From Lithobates sylvaticus (Eukaryota; Chordata; Amphibia; Anura; Ranidae): a stretch of DNA of 64,000 nt. Position 1 is the first letter of the stretch, and each line of letters begins with the position of its first letter. The notes beneath the pieces were generated by a model. That model was given only the letters and a program-made list of their open reading frames with translations, ran no database searches and was not told the origin of the DNA. Of this stretch, positions 1-10,619 are shown piece by piece. The DNA is taken from the NCBI GenBank assembly GCA_028564925.1, contig CM053028.1, positions 362,939,302-363,003,301 of the forward strand, read 5' to 3'. Position numbers and translations under genes: made by a program.

Positions 1-1870
1 GACTGACTGGTGCCCAGAACTCCAGGTGTGGCCAGACTAGATTCCTGTAGAGTGGGAGAATTATCGTTTTTATCTCTGGAGTTAATCCCCTTTTTAATGC
101 ATGCCAATATTCTGTTTGCTTTGCTTGCAGCTTGGCACTGCATGCCTTTGCTGAGCCTGTCATCTATTAGGGCCCCCAGGTCATTTTCCATCCTAGATTC
201 CCCCAGAGGTTTTCCCCCTAGTGAGTTGATTGCATTCATATTTTTGCCACACAAATGCATTATTTTAAATTTTTCTACATTAAACCTCATTTGCCATGTA
301 GTTGCCCACCCCATTCATTTATTCATATCTTCTTGCAAGGTTCCCACTTTCCACCACGGAACCATTCCAAGTGCTCTCCATTTATCACTACCCTCTAAAA
401 CTGGCTAAACTGGCATTCAATCCATGTACTCACCCAATGGTCCATGCCAACGGACCTTACTTTGTACAGTAAACATTTATGGGGAACTGTATCAAATGCT
501 TTTGCAAAATCCAGATACACCATGTCTACGGGCCTTCCGTTATCTAGATAACCTAGATCTATCTAGGCAGCTCACCTCCTTATAGAAGGTTAATAGATTG
601 GTTTGGCAAGAACGATTCTTCACAAATCCATGCTGATTACTGCTAATGATACCATTCTCATTACTAAAATCTTGTCCCTTATCCCCTTCAAGAGCTTGCA
701 TACAATTGATGTTAGGCTAACTGGTCTGTAATTCCCAGGGATGCAACTTGGTCCTTTTTTAAATATTGGTGCTATGTTGGCTTTTCTCCAATTAGCTTGT
801 ACCATTCCAGTCAGTAGACTGTAAAAATTAGGAACAATGGTCTGGCAATTACTTGACTGAGTTCAAGCCGTCTGGTCCCGGTGACTTATTAAATGTTACG
901 TTTTTCAAGTATATTTCTAATTCTATCCTCTGTTAGCCATGAGGGTGCTTCCTGTGACATGTCATGAGGATAAACATTGCAATTTTGGTTACTGAAGCCC
1001 CCCCGATTTCCTTGTGAAGACCGAGAAGAATCAATTCAAAACCTTTGCCATCTCTCCATCCTTAGTAACCAGATTCCCTTCATCATTCTTTATGGGACCA
1101 TATGATCTGACCTCCCTTTCTTACTATTTACGTACTTAAAGAATTTCTTGGACTTGTTTTACTCTCCTCCGCTATGTGCCTTTTGTGTTCTATCTTAGCC
1201 ACCCTGATTGAACTCTTACATTTCTTGTCGCATTCTTTGTAAACGTTGGAATGCTGATGATGAACATTTAAATTTATTTCCAATTGGCATGCATTGGCTA
1301 ATGCCCTTATTTAATATGCTCTTAAAGCATACCCATTTTTCCTCAGTGTTCTTTGTTCATAAGATGTTATCCCAATTATTATTATTCTCTAGCAAGGATC
1401 GTAGTTTAGGGAAGTTGGCTCTTTTCAAATTCAGTGTCCTTGTATTCCCCTTATGTTTCCTATTTATGTGATTTATACTAAAACACTGACCTGTGATCGC
1501 TGTTTCCTAAATTGCCCCATATTTCCACCTCTGAGGGGGATATGCAAGGAAACTAAAAAACAGCATTTTAGCTTGCACATGATTGGATGATAAAAACAGC
1601 AGAGCTTCCACTCATTTCATATCTACCCCTTAGATCTACAGCGACTGCACTTCCAAGTGCACTTGCAGTGCAAAGTGGATTTACCTTTCCGTCTCCACCT
1701 CCTCCCTCTGGTTAAGGGGCCTATAGCATACTCCCAGTATTACTTTCCCTTAGTTTCCTCCCTTTGTAGCTCTACCCATAAGGATTTCACCTCCTCCCTT
1801 GCTCCCTTAGTGATGTTATCTCTCACATTCACTTGTACATCATTTTTGATATACAGGCATACCCCTAGCC
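1..1870 (-). mobile_element. CR1-like LINE, partial (endonuclease and reverse transcriptase)
   Basis: The minus strand encodes pieces of a CR1-family ORF2. From 1870 to about 1685 it reads like the end of the APE endonuclease (a VKSLWVELQ-like stretch, then YWEYAIGPLTRG, close to the usual ILLGVCYRPPN). From about 1535 to 1 it gives the linker (KFFKYVNSKKGR), RT block ANWRKANIAPIFKKG..NYRPVSLTS near 805-690, the catalytic-motif block VYLDFAKAFDTVPH near 520-480, and the C-terminal block (ATWQMRFN, then LYRNLVWPHLEF) near 300-20. Several stops and frameshifts, a jump at about 340-400 that skips the YADD region, and about 150 bp of unrelated repeat at 1536-1685 show that it is dead. It runs off the left edge of the window. 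CR1 is sure at family level; the subfamily is not resolved. Confidence 0.88.
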
Positions 1871-1874
1871 ACTG

Positions 1875-2085
1875 CGCCATCAAACACAGCCACTGTGCCC
1901 ATCAAAAGCTGTGACCGTGCCCATCAAAAGCTGCGACTGTGCCCATCAAAAGCTGCGACTGTGCCCAAACACTGCCAGTGTGCCCATCAAATGCTGCCAG
2001 TGTGCCAAATTCTGCCAGTGTGCCCATCAAATGCTGCCAGTGTGACCAATGCTGCCAGTGTGACTAAATGCTGCCAGTGTGACAG
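1875..2085. repeat. Minisatellite, about 20-bp unit
   Basis: About ten degenerate copies of a unit like GCTGCCAGTGTGCCCATCAA run head to tail. The first copies are variants (GCTGTGACCGTGCCCATCAA) and the last copies shorten. It follows directly on the CR1 fragment. Confidence 0.85.
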
Positions 2086-2654
2086 TGTATCCCCCCACCC
2101 GCTTGCCTTCTGCCCGCCACTTACCTTGTCTTGTGGGGCAGCAGGTGACGGCAACGAGCGGTTCCTTCATGTGTCTCCTGCACTTCTTCTCCAAACCCCG
2201 CTGCTGTAATTCATATGCCCGGCAACCCGACAAGGGGCCGGGCACATGAATAGGGGGCAGCAGCAGCGAGCATAGATAGATTCATGCAATGCATGAATCT
2301 ATGTGAGAGAGCGAGTGACAGGAGAGGGGGGGGGCGGCGCTCCTGCGCCCTTTATGGATGCACCGCCCCTGGGCCTGCAGCACATGTAGCTGGGGCAAAC
2401 AGATCCATGATTTTTTCTTTGTATGGACTTTAGGATGGCACAATTTAAAACACTCTAAAAGCACAGAAATAAGGGTAAGTTAAATAGAAACTGAATTAAA
2501 ATGCTTCAGGAGGAATATATGGTAATATAATGTTTTATTGCATATTCTTTTTTAACTCTTAGATACCGGCGAATAGGCTCAATTCACACACCTTTTTGCA
2601 TCTTGTTCTGGTGTTATTTACATGATAACATGCCTTATTTACCCCTCAACTCTG
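2086..2654. other. Stretch without a recognised gene
   Basis: GC-rich to about 2400, with a near-perfect short palindrome around 2281-2308 (ATTCATGCAATGCATGAAT) and a poly-G run near 2323. The texture is like dispersed frog repeats. No coding signal is credible here. Confidence 0.4.
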
Positions 2655-2992
2655 AGCCTAGGTTCAGACTAGTGCGACGCGGGAACCAGCGCCGGTTAAC
2701 GCATCACTTCTCTCCCACAGGCAGTTCACAATGCCCTCTGCGAACTGCTGCAGGTGTCAATACAATGTTAATGACACCCTCAGAACGGTTCACAGATCGC
2801 AGTGCGAACTGTGGATTTGTACAGGAATCGGATCGTATGGGTGAGATTTTTTCTGTGGGAATCCAATTTGAATTCAGCCATACAACTGCATGGCTGAACT
2901 CGCATGGCTCAGACATTGCATGTGATCGGCACCTGCGGTGCGGGTGCGAATCTCATGCGATGTCGGAGATCGCACTAATTGGAACCTAGGCT
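2655..2992. mobile_element. MITE with long inverted termini (GCCTAGGTTCAGACT family)
   Basis: The left end GAGCCTAGGTTCAGACTAGT and the right end ACTAATTGGAACCTAGGCT are inverted copies. The inside is full of CGCATGCGATCGG-like words typical of this frog family. The copy at about 7948-8340 belongs to the same family. No transposase is present, so it is a non-autonomous DNA element. The superfamily is not clear because no clean target duplication was found. Confidence 0.7.
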
Positions 2993-3957
2993 AAGACCCA
3001 TTATTTGCTTATATCGCCAACCTGCACAGCTATATTTATCAGTCCGAACATGCAAGTATAAGCCATTGGGCTTACACACATTTAAATGCGCTCCGTACAA
3101 GTTTATACACAAGTTTTCTAGCACCCTGTATATAGGCACTAGTGTTGTCCTTACAAGTGCACACACCTGTCTATTATACATCTGGGTCGCCCAACTCACA
3201 GGTATAAATCTCTTACTGAGACCAATATTAGTTCTAGTATACATGTATACATACATACCTCTTTGTTTCGCATTGTTTAATTCTTAAGCTAACAATCTAA
3301 AACAATGCACCTGCACTGCAGCATGCAACAATGCATGCTAACAGACTACCATGCACTGCATTCTCATGAAAGGATAAGGTAAAGCAGGGAGAAAAGGGTG
3401 GAAATGCCCCCGTTACTATGAAAACCCACCCCACTCATCCAGGAAGCGATCTGCGAGTCACTATTGCTGTTATGGTATCAAACCGACAGATGCTGTGGGC
3501 GCATGTAGCTCCTTTCCTCTGGTCTATCGACGACATGTGAGTGAGGGGAGAAGCTATTGCATAACAAGCTACAGCTTTGGCCAGGCTACCTATGGACCAT
3601 GTTTACTTGGAGCATGAGAGTGGATCACTTATTTTATTTATTGCATTCCAAAAAAGTCTTATTGCACTAGTCTATGTCCTTCCCTTGTCCCCCCCCCCCC
3701 TTTTTTTTTTTAAATAAGGGAAAATAGAAAAGAAATGTAGCCAACATATCTAAAGGATTGGTAAGCTGCAATTTAATAAATGTTTGCTTTTGGGTTTCAT
3801 ACCACAACACAGCCGGTGAAAGATTGTGCCGCAGCGAGGCACGATTCGGGAGGACATCATGTGATGGTTAAGCTTTTTAATCCTCGTGCAAGGTCATGCA
3901 CAATACAATGTGACAGGTTAAAGTGTTTTTAGTGGGTATATTTTAACAAATTAAAGG
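2993..3957. other. Stretch without a recognised gene
   Basis: AT-rich DNA with a C-run followed by a T-run near 3691-3712. The longer reading frames here have no recognisable protein features and no splice context. Nothing is called. Confidence 0.4.
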
Positions 3958-3965
3958 TTTTACAC

Positions 3966-4934
3966 TAGGGTTGCACTGATACTAAGCATTAGTACTAATT
4001 ATTATTATTATTACTAATACTTTTATTAAGTATTGGTACCCGAAACCGATACTGGAAATTACATCTCCTTCTCCCCTCCAGCTGGTTGTCTTCTCTGGTG
4101 AGTGCTATCCCTGCCTCCTCCCCTCTACCTTGTGTTATAGATGGAGGAGGGCCTGTGTTGGTGTGAGGAGATTCCACAGGGCCGGTGTGAGGAAGGGTGG
4201 AGGGGTTAATGGTCAGTGTGTGGAGAGGGAGGGGGCAAAGTCAGTGTCAATAAAGTATGCCGCTGTGAGGAGCTCAGCTGCAAGGACACACCGGGGGAAG
4301 ATCCAGGAAAGTTTTTTGTGGAGTGCAGAGCGGAGACGGACCGAGGATGCTGGTGAAAGAATACCGGACCTGTAAGCAGCTAACAGTGGACGAGGTGAGC
4401 GCACTGAGACCTTCCATGTATGAGCGCGTGAGGCTTGGCTACAGTCGACAGGCTCTGTGTGTATGTCAGCCCCACTCATTCCCTCTATGGGAGTCCTCCG
4501 CTCTCTGCTTCTCCATGGAGCTCAATATGTGCCGATATATATACACAACTCCTCCATATACTGCCAGGACTGTGTGTATGGATCTTAAAGGGGAAGCCCC
4601 TCCTCCAGCCAGCTGTCTTCTCTGGAGGGTGCCATCCCCACCTTCTCCTTCCCTCCAGGCTGTCACTTCTGCCTGTTGCCTCCTCCTTCCCTTCACCAAC
4701 TGTCACCTCTGCCCCATGTCTCCCAATGACCCTTCTATCCCTGTCCTCTTCCCCACCAGTGATTACAGCCTTTTCCACCCTACAATCCCTATTCCATCCT
4801 ACCCTCAACTACGCTGCCCTTGTTTACCCACATACTCTCACCTAGGTATCGGTAATTGGTATTGGCAGGTACTTTAAAAACAGTATCGGTACTCATACTC
4901 TGTTTAAAAAAAAATTGATATTGGTGCATCCCTA
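3966..4934. mobile_element. hAT-type non-autonomous element carrying host sequence
   Basis: The ends are inverted copies: TAGGGTTGCACTGATA on the left and, read on the other strand, TAGGGATGCACCAATA on the right. An 8-bp target duplication flanks it (TTTTACAC at 3958-3965, TTTAACAC at 4935-4942, one mismatch), as expected for hAT elements. A pyrimidine-rich stretch with GTCTTCTCTGG occurs twice, at about 4064-4130 and 4596-4660, bracketing a 470-bp centre that holds a copy of a host first exon. No transposase is present, so movement would have needed an enzyme supplied in trans. Confidence 0.8.
4347..4394 (+). pseudogene. pitpnc1: Captured first coding exon of PITPNC1 (lipid transfer protein) with splice donor
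   Basis: Sixteen codons read MLVKEYRTCKQLTVDE and are followed at once by the donor GTGAGC (4395-4400). From memory, vertebrate PITPNC1, a class II phosphatidylinositol transfer protein, starts MLLKEYRICMPLTVDE, and PITP genes break after the VDE codons; 12 of 16 residues match. About 200 bp of 5'-UTR-like sequence lies upstream (GGACCGAGG before the ATG) and intron-like sequence follows. The piece sits inside the hAT-type element at 3966-4934, so I read it as a transduplicated copy and not the working exon. Replacements at residues 3, 8, 10 and 11 fit relaxed constraint. The alternative is a real PITPNC1 first exon that happens to lie between hAT ends; the paired termini and target duplication argue against that. 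Confidence 0.68.
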
Positions 4935-4942
4935 TTTAACAC

Positions 4943-6525
4943 TATATAAATTTTCCTGTTTTATATGGTGGTATCCATCCCTATGTGTGGAGTATACTGA
5001 AATGTGAGACAGCAACAGTGATTCGGGGGACTATCCTCCCTTAAAAGGGGGGAAAAGCATTCTATGACCCATAAATAGAAAGAAGGTCAGGGTTGTCTGA
5101 TGAGTTTTCCCATATGAAGGTGATGGCACGTGGGTTATTTTCTCACAGTAATATGTGGAATAGAGTCACAAGTCACTTTGGGACTTTTTTTGGAAGCACC
5201 TTTTGTTACGTATGTACTTTAATAGACTTGCATATTAATTGATATTGTGCTTGATCATGTAATTCTGATTTGAGCACACATAGCACTGTTGATCGATTTA
5301 TATGGTACACAATTTTAGTGTGGAACACAGCAGCTTTGCACCTTATTAATTTATTTGTTTAGAAATCGTGGCACACTGTTTTTTTTAAACTTCTATACTG
5401 TATGACAGTGATGTTAACTTGTAGCAAACTGGTTCAACCTAGGATACCACTAACCCAACCATTCAGGAACTTTCAAGTACCAAGTGACCTTTCAAAACCC
5501 TTGGATGTTAAATGGTTGTTGTAGACAAGCCCATCTGAAGACTTTATTACCACAATGATTGCAGAGGCACAAATTGCCTACTTCTGCTTTAAACCTTAAA
5601 CAGTGAAAATGTCTTTCTACCACAAGATAATGGAAATCTGAAATGAACTTCCTGGAATATAGGTTATTATATTGTCCAGATAACCTAGTAGCATAGATCC
5701 ATAAATGTAATGTAGGTCACTGCTTGCAGAATCTGCTGTGAATTGAACAGTAGATCAATACAATATTGGGTGGGGACTTCTGTACACATTGAAAACAACA
5801 ATGGCGACAAAAGTACATGACTGTAAACTGAGCATCTTACGCCACTTACAAAATTACATAAAATAACAATTTTAACACCAATTTTTATGTATGTTTACCA
5901 ACTAAAGAAAAATAGATGTGTTTTATATCACGACATAAAAAGTACAGTCAAGTAGAACAGAAAGTCTTTATCAAGAGAAACTTCAAAGAGCACTTGACCA
6001 CTTATTCGGTCACTGAACATTTCATACGTTCTTAGAAGAAATCTAATTTGTTTGTTTCTATTAGGATATCTCAAGGACATGTATTGTCAATATTCACGTG
6101 TCACAGATAAAACAGCAAAGAAAAGACAAGCATCTAATTAATTGTGGCCATACATGCTCCAAATTAGTTATCCAATTGTGTGATTTGATCAAAATAATTG
6201 TATTAGCAAACAAAAATATTCAGTCTTTTGCAATTGTTTCTGACATATATTTTCGTTTTCCTAATTTTTGCCTGTGTCATAAGATGCTCTGTGTAGCTCA
6301 TGCATATCCAGGCATGCACTCAAGGCCTATTGCATAACATTTGTGGAACTGGTACAGCTTGCGCATGCTTAGACTGGACGAACGCTGTCTGGAAAGACTA
6401 GAAAAGCATGCACAAATGCTACTCATTTTGTTAATATCAGTTTCCATATATTTTGATGCAATTGTTTCATGGCATAACACTCTCTATGAAAATGTGAGTA
6501 ACATAACCAATAAGGCCAGACTACA
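4943..6525. other. Intron-like sequence, nothing recognised
   Basis: AT-rich, low-CpG sequence with no repeat family that I recognise, no long coding frame and no exon-like splice pair. Best read as intron of the minus-strand gene whose exon lies at 26589-26721. Confidence 0.4.
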
Positions 6526-6700
6526 GGGAAGCACAGTGGCTAAGTGGTTAGTACTTCTGCCTAGCAGCACTAGGGTCGTTGGTTCGAATCCCAACCATGG
6601 TGCTACCTGCATGTCTTTGTGCCTGCATGGGCTTCCTCTGGTATCCTTCCAGAATCACTAGGGAAGAATGGGCCAGTGGTAGCAGGAATATTCTCTGTGT
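6526..6700 (+). mobile_element. tRNA-derived SINE
   Basis: A tRNA-like head carries a pol III A box (TGGCTAAGTGG, 6537-6547) and a B box (GGTTCGAATCC, 6581-6591) at normal spacing. It is followed by the conserved body of vertebrate tRNA-SINEs (GTGCCTGCATGGGCTTCCTC). It is a retroposon and not a tRNA gene: the acceptor stem does not pair and the body continues past the tRNA part. The 3' end fades at about 6700. Confidence 0.8.
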
Positions 6701-7456
6701 CTTAGAAAGTATATCTTGCATTCACAGAGGTGTAATGTAACTAGACACAATGTGAGGCAGGGCCTCAAATACTCTGAAAGCTGGTGCCGATGAGGGTTTC
6801 AGGCAGATAGAGGTGACCAAGTACTGTAGGAGGGCAGGGAAAACAGACAGGAGATCTGTGTGGTGCTTTTGAAGCAGGAGAGACAGTGGGATAATTCTAC
6901 CTCTGGGCTAAATGATAGGAAAAAAGTATGGAGCACGCAGCCTTCCACCAAATGAATGATATCATCGCTCAACCCCTCGGTCTTAATCCTCATCGCAGTA
7001 AACCTGAAGTAGCAAGTAATTTTAGATGGTGCAAAAAAGAGAGGTAGCTCCTGTGCTTCAGCCCAACCTTACTTTCTCAGTAAGTGGATCTCCAGATACA
7101 GGGTCACAACTGCGGTTGTGCCATGGTTCTAGACAGCACTCCAAAAAGCACTCTGCGGCTAACCCAGTACACTAAAGTCTGCAAGGTGCCAAAATACAGA
7201 TCCCAATGCTAGGCTAGCCCCACACACAAAGTCTGAAGGAGCTGATGAGCTACAGATTGGGATATTTGCTATGTAGAGACCAGCTCAAGCAGCTAGGTAT
7301 CTTGATTTAAGTAATTGAGAGGAAAGACATTATCTGGGCAGCAAGAATCTTGATTGATGTCATCAAGGAACACAAACACAATTTCAGAATGCTAGCCAAA
7401 ATGATGTCGTCTTTTTTTTTCCTTTTTTAGCAGAGCTGAAGAGAAAGCATCCAATC
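6701..7456. other. Intron-like sequence, nothing recognised
   Basis: No repeat or coding signal identified. The T-rich tract near 7411-7430 is the only low-complexity piece. Confidence 0.35.
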
Positions 7457-7464
7457 TTCTAGGA

Positions 7465-7650
7465 TAGTGTTTCTCAATTCCAGTCCTCAAGGTGCCCAAA
7501 CAGGTCATGTTTTTAGGATTACCCTCAGATTATACGGCTGTGGTAATTACTAAGGCAGTGAAACTGATCAAATATCCTGTGCAAAATAATGGAAAGCCTG
7601 AAAAACATGACCTGTGGGGGCGCCTTGAGGACTGGAGTTGAGAAACACTG
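7465..7650. mobile_element. hAT MITE (AGTGTTTCTCAA ends)
   Basis: Ends TAGTGTTTCTCAATTCCAGT and ACTGGAGTTGAGAAACACTG are inverted copies. An exact 8-bp target duplication, TTCTAGGA, lies at 7457-7464 and 7651-7658. The 186-bp body continues the inverted symmetry (CCTCAAGG / CCTTGAGG). This is a classic small hAT-type MITE. Confidence 0.92.
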
Positions 7651-7947
7651 TTCTAGGACACTAGCAAAAAACTAAGGCATGTTGGTTACAGAAGAGGTTA
7701 CACAGGGGCTGACTTATGTTTTTTCTGTTTGCGAGTGTCCCAACCTCCTGTAGGCAGCAGCATAACCTGACTGTTTATGAATTCCTGCAAGCAAAAAAAA
7801 AAAGCACCGTCACTCAGCGGCAGAAGTCACTGGCAGAATCATCAGCTTTTTAAATATGTTTGAAATTATTAAATATTTATTCTTTTTAAATTGTGGTTGC
7901 GTGTCTTTTAAATTGTGTAATATCCCGTAGAAGAAATATTTACACCT

Positions 7948-8340
7948 TGAGGCCGGGTTCAGACTGCTGCGGTGCGGGAGATATGATTCGCACCGCACTG
8001 CAGTTCAAATCATATGCGATCTCTGTGCGATGCAAATTCAGCCATACAGATAGTATGGCTGAATTCGCATCGCATTCGGCCCAAAATCGGACAGGACCCT
8101 TTTTTTCGCTCCGCAGCAGAATCGGATCGCATGGTGTTCTCACCATGCGATCCGATTCCTGTCCGAGTTTGCAGATCGCACTGCGATATGCGAGCTGCTA
8201 TGGGGGTGTCATTAACATTTCATTGACACCCCCAGCAGCTCGCATAGGGCAGTGTGAACTGCCGGCGGGAGACATGCGGTGCGGGAACTCGCAGTGTATT
8301 CGCAGCGTTCCCGCACCGCAGCAGTGTGAACCCAGCCTTA
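7948..8340. mobile_element. Palindromic MITE (GCTGGGTTCACACTGCTGCGG family)
   Basis: Left end AGGCCGGGTTCAGACTGCTG and right end CAGCAGTGTGAACCCAGCCT are inverted copies. The symmetry runs through most of the 393 bp (CTCGCATAGGGCAG against CTGCTATGGGGG and similar). Same family as the copy at 2655-2992. No transposase. Confidence 0.8.
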
Positions 8341-8984
8341 TAAAGGATTATTAGACGTAAAAACCTAAAGTCTATGCTCTATAATTTCCTTTCTCATTGC
8401 TTACTGCATTACCAATCACACTCAATTGTTAAAGTGACTCACACAAACATTGCACACAATAGGATGCTACCTAATCAATGTGTGACAAGTGACACCAATT
8501 CTGGCATGCGTCTGCAAATGGAAGCAAAACGGGTTGCAATAGGCACAGCAGAGACTGGACCTGGAGTTATAGAAGTCCTGTACTGCATATCCCACTCTTG
8601 CATCACATAAAGACATGCTGCTGCTCAGTTGCCGTAAGTATTTAACTGACTCCTCTGCTTCCTTTCACCTGTCTTTACTAACCACAGAGGTAACCCAAAC
8701 AAGCAACAGTTTGGTCACTTTGGGAGATAACAACTGCAAGCCCTATACAAAAGGCACAAGAGGGAGCTTTTTGCCTTTTCTGTATTTCCTTTATTTTTGC
8801 TCACGTATTTGTATTAACACCCCATTGCTATTTTATTATAAAGTGTTGTTAACCTAAAAAACAAAACAAAACAAAAAAAAAACAAAAACAACAGATCTGT
8901 TCCCTTAAAGCATTATACAGCACAGTGCTTGTGCTGTGTAATTTGGCCCCTTCTATCACCTAAAAAACCTGGCTGATCCTGCCT
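8341..8984. other. Stretch without a recognised gene
   Basis: Intron-like sequence with an A-rich run of AAACAAAACA units near 8857-8890. No exon or known repeat called. Confidence 0.35.
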
Positions 8985-9384
8985 GGCTATACCCCCCCCC
9001 CCCCCTGTAAACTGACCACAGTTTATCATGGCTGCTAAGCCCTGACACCATGGTCAGTTTACGTGCCTCCGTCATCTGCAGCCCCTCCTCCTCCTCCCTG
9101 CCTGTCTGCTCATGTCAGTGTCCCTCCCCCCTCCTGCTGCTCTCATAACTACTATAAAATCCTCCCATCCCCTCTGTAACATAATATGTGCCCCTGCGCC
9201 TGTGTTATATAAAAAATATGCCACTCTGAACCTATATCAGAGCGACTCCCAGTGCTCACTCTTCGGCTCTCTCTCTCTACCCCTCCTCCCGGGCTGACGT
9301 CATGAGGAGTGCTCGGCTCCGCCCACTGGCACTGTCAGCCGGGGAGTCAGGCAATTGCCAGGAGCTGCTCTGATATAGGTACAG

Positions 9385-9930
9385 ATTGTAGTGATCTAAT
9401 ATTATCGTTCGTAGATGATTTGTAGATATTAATAAGTATTGTCTCCGCAGCAAACCCAATTCTCCAGAGAGGCGCACTTTATTAGCTTCCAAAACAGAAC
9501 AGTCTTACAGATGACAAAAATCCAACAGAGTTCATATGACAAGGAATATCTTCCCTAGACTTGTGCCTTCATAATCACAGACCCTTCTCTGAGAAAGTTC
9601 TTCTTATACTGAATGACAGCCTGAATGTCTTCTCAAATACTGGTCTGACACTGGGGGGGGGGGGGGGGGGGGGGGCGCGGGGGGGGGGGGGGGGGGGGGG
9701 GGGGGGCGGGGGGCCCCCAACCAAATGTTTACCATGAATACCCCCTCAAGTCTAATTACCATCAATAAAAACTTCCTTTGAAATGTTCATCTAGGTTAAA
9801 AGGCATTGTGGTTTCTGATACTCACACACACACACAACTTGCATAAGATTTACACATCAACAGGGTATTCAGCTGTCCCTTTGATATGTATAATTAGGTT
9901 AACAGATAACAATGTCAACTGATATCTGGC
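9385..9930 (-). mobile_element. Solo LTR of an endogenous retrovirus-like element (fossil)
   Basis: Read on the minus strand it has LTR features: a U3-like body, the polyadenylation signal in GCTAATAAAGTGCGCC near 9480, then an R/U5-like stretch (CTCTCTGGAGAATTGGGTTT) ending ..CACTACA. No internal region lies next to it, so it looks like a solo LTR left by recombination. Family and age are not resolved. A 61-base G-rich run at 9653-9713 lies inside it. Ends are approximate. Confidence 0.55.
9653..9713. repeat. Long poly-G tract
   Basis: About 61 bases, nearly all G, broken by a few C residues. It could be a real slippage tract or an assembly/base-calling error in a homopolymer. Confidence 0.9.
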
Positions 9931-10130
9931 CTGGTCACTCTTTTATACTGTGTGTGGAATACATATATCCAATACATATATATAATACATAAAATCCCAC
10001 ATAAATCGGCCAACACATTACAACACAGATCTGCAATTTTTTTTTATATAACACAGGCACACATATTGTTATGTTACAGAGGGGATAGTAGGTTTTTATT
10101 AGTAGTGGCTTAACAATCACTTTAATATGA

Positions 10131-10260
10131 AACAATGAATGTACAGTTATGCTTTCAATCCAAATTCCAGGCAGACATTCAAGGCCAAGCATTGCAAGAC
10201 AAAAAATTCCATGTTTTTAAGCATACAACATAAGGCTAGCAGAGCTCACAGGTGCTTGAT
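10131..10260. other. Short stretch, nothing recognised
   Basis: Sequence between the interrupted repeat and the foldback. No feature called. Confidence 0.3.
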
Positions 10261-10578
10261 CCAAAATCGTTTGTCTGAGAAAGGTAATCCTTAAAGATGA
10301 TCCGCACAACCAATTGTTGCTCTTAAAAAATCGTTATATTTATTCAGAAACCACAATGTACAAACGCAGATAGGGTCAGTTGATGCGTTTCAGCCTACAA
10401 GGCCTTAGTCATAATTTAGTCAGTTATGACTAAGGCCTTGTAGGCTGAAACACTCAACCGATCTTATCTGCATTTGTACTCTGTGGTTTCTGAATAAATA
10501 TGAAGATTTTTTTAAGAGCAACAATTGGTTGTACGGATCATCTTTATGGATTACCTTTCTCAGACAAACGACTTTTGG
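10261..10578. mobile_element. Foldback made of two inverted Penelope-like 3' tails
   Basis: Two arms of about 150 bp (10261-10412 and 10426-10578) are close inverted copies separated by 13 bp. Each arm, read outward from the centre, has a hammerhead-like block (ATGACTAAGG, TTGT, AGGCTGAAAC), then TTTCTGAATAAATAT, then AATTGGTTGTACGGATCATC. The tail of the full Penelope-like element at 50740-54751 has the same order: hammerhead block, AATAAAGTTGAATAA, TTTGGAGTGCGGCTATCC. I infer that the foldback is two 3' tails joined head to head, an arrangement in keeping with the inverted terminal copies known for Penelope elements. Confidence 0.6.
10426..10460 (+). ncRNA. Hammerhead-ribozyme-like motif, and its mirror at 10412-10380
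   Basis: Order of parts: ATGACTA in the place of the CTGANGA core (10426-10432), a small stem II closed by GGCCT and AGGCT with loop TGT, then GAAAC (10447-10451). The minus-strand arm continues GAAACGCATC, close to the GAAACGCGTC seen in Penelope ribozymes. The right arm has lost the cleavage-site triplet (GAAACACTCAA). Activity is doubtful. Confidence 0.4.
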
Positions 10579-10619
10579 CGGATCATCTTTATAGATATTA
10601 AAGGCCGCCATTTAACCCA

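Larger units (their letters stand above)
8985..10130. repeat. Inverted-repeat element interrupted by a solo LTR
   Basis: The words CCCCTCTGTAACATAATATG and GTGTTATATAAAAAA near 9170-9215 return in inverted order near 10045-10085 (TTTTTTTTATATAACACAGG, then TTATGTTACAGAGGGG). This suggests a palindromic frog element whose two halves were pushed apart by the LTR at about 9385-9930. Outer limits are approximate. Confidence 0.55.

Noticed and set aside
1-408. 132-codon plus-strand frame
   Set aside because: It is the antisense of the CR1 reverse transcriptase C-terminal region.
4323-4877. 184-codon frame as a protein gene
   Set aside because: Only the 16 codons before the GTGAGC donor look like protein. 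The remainder is intron-like and pyrimidine-rich.
6537-6600. tRNA gene
   Set aside because: A and B boxes are present, but the acceptor stem does not pair and a SINE body follows.
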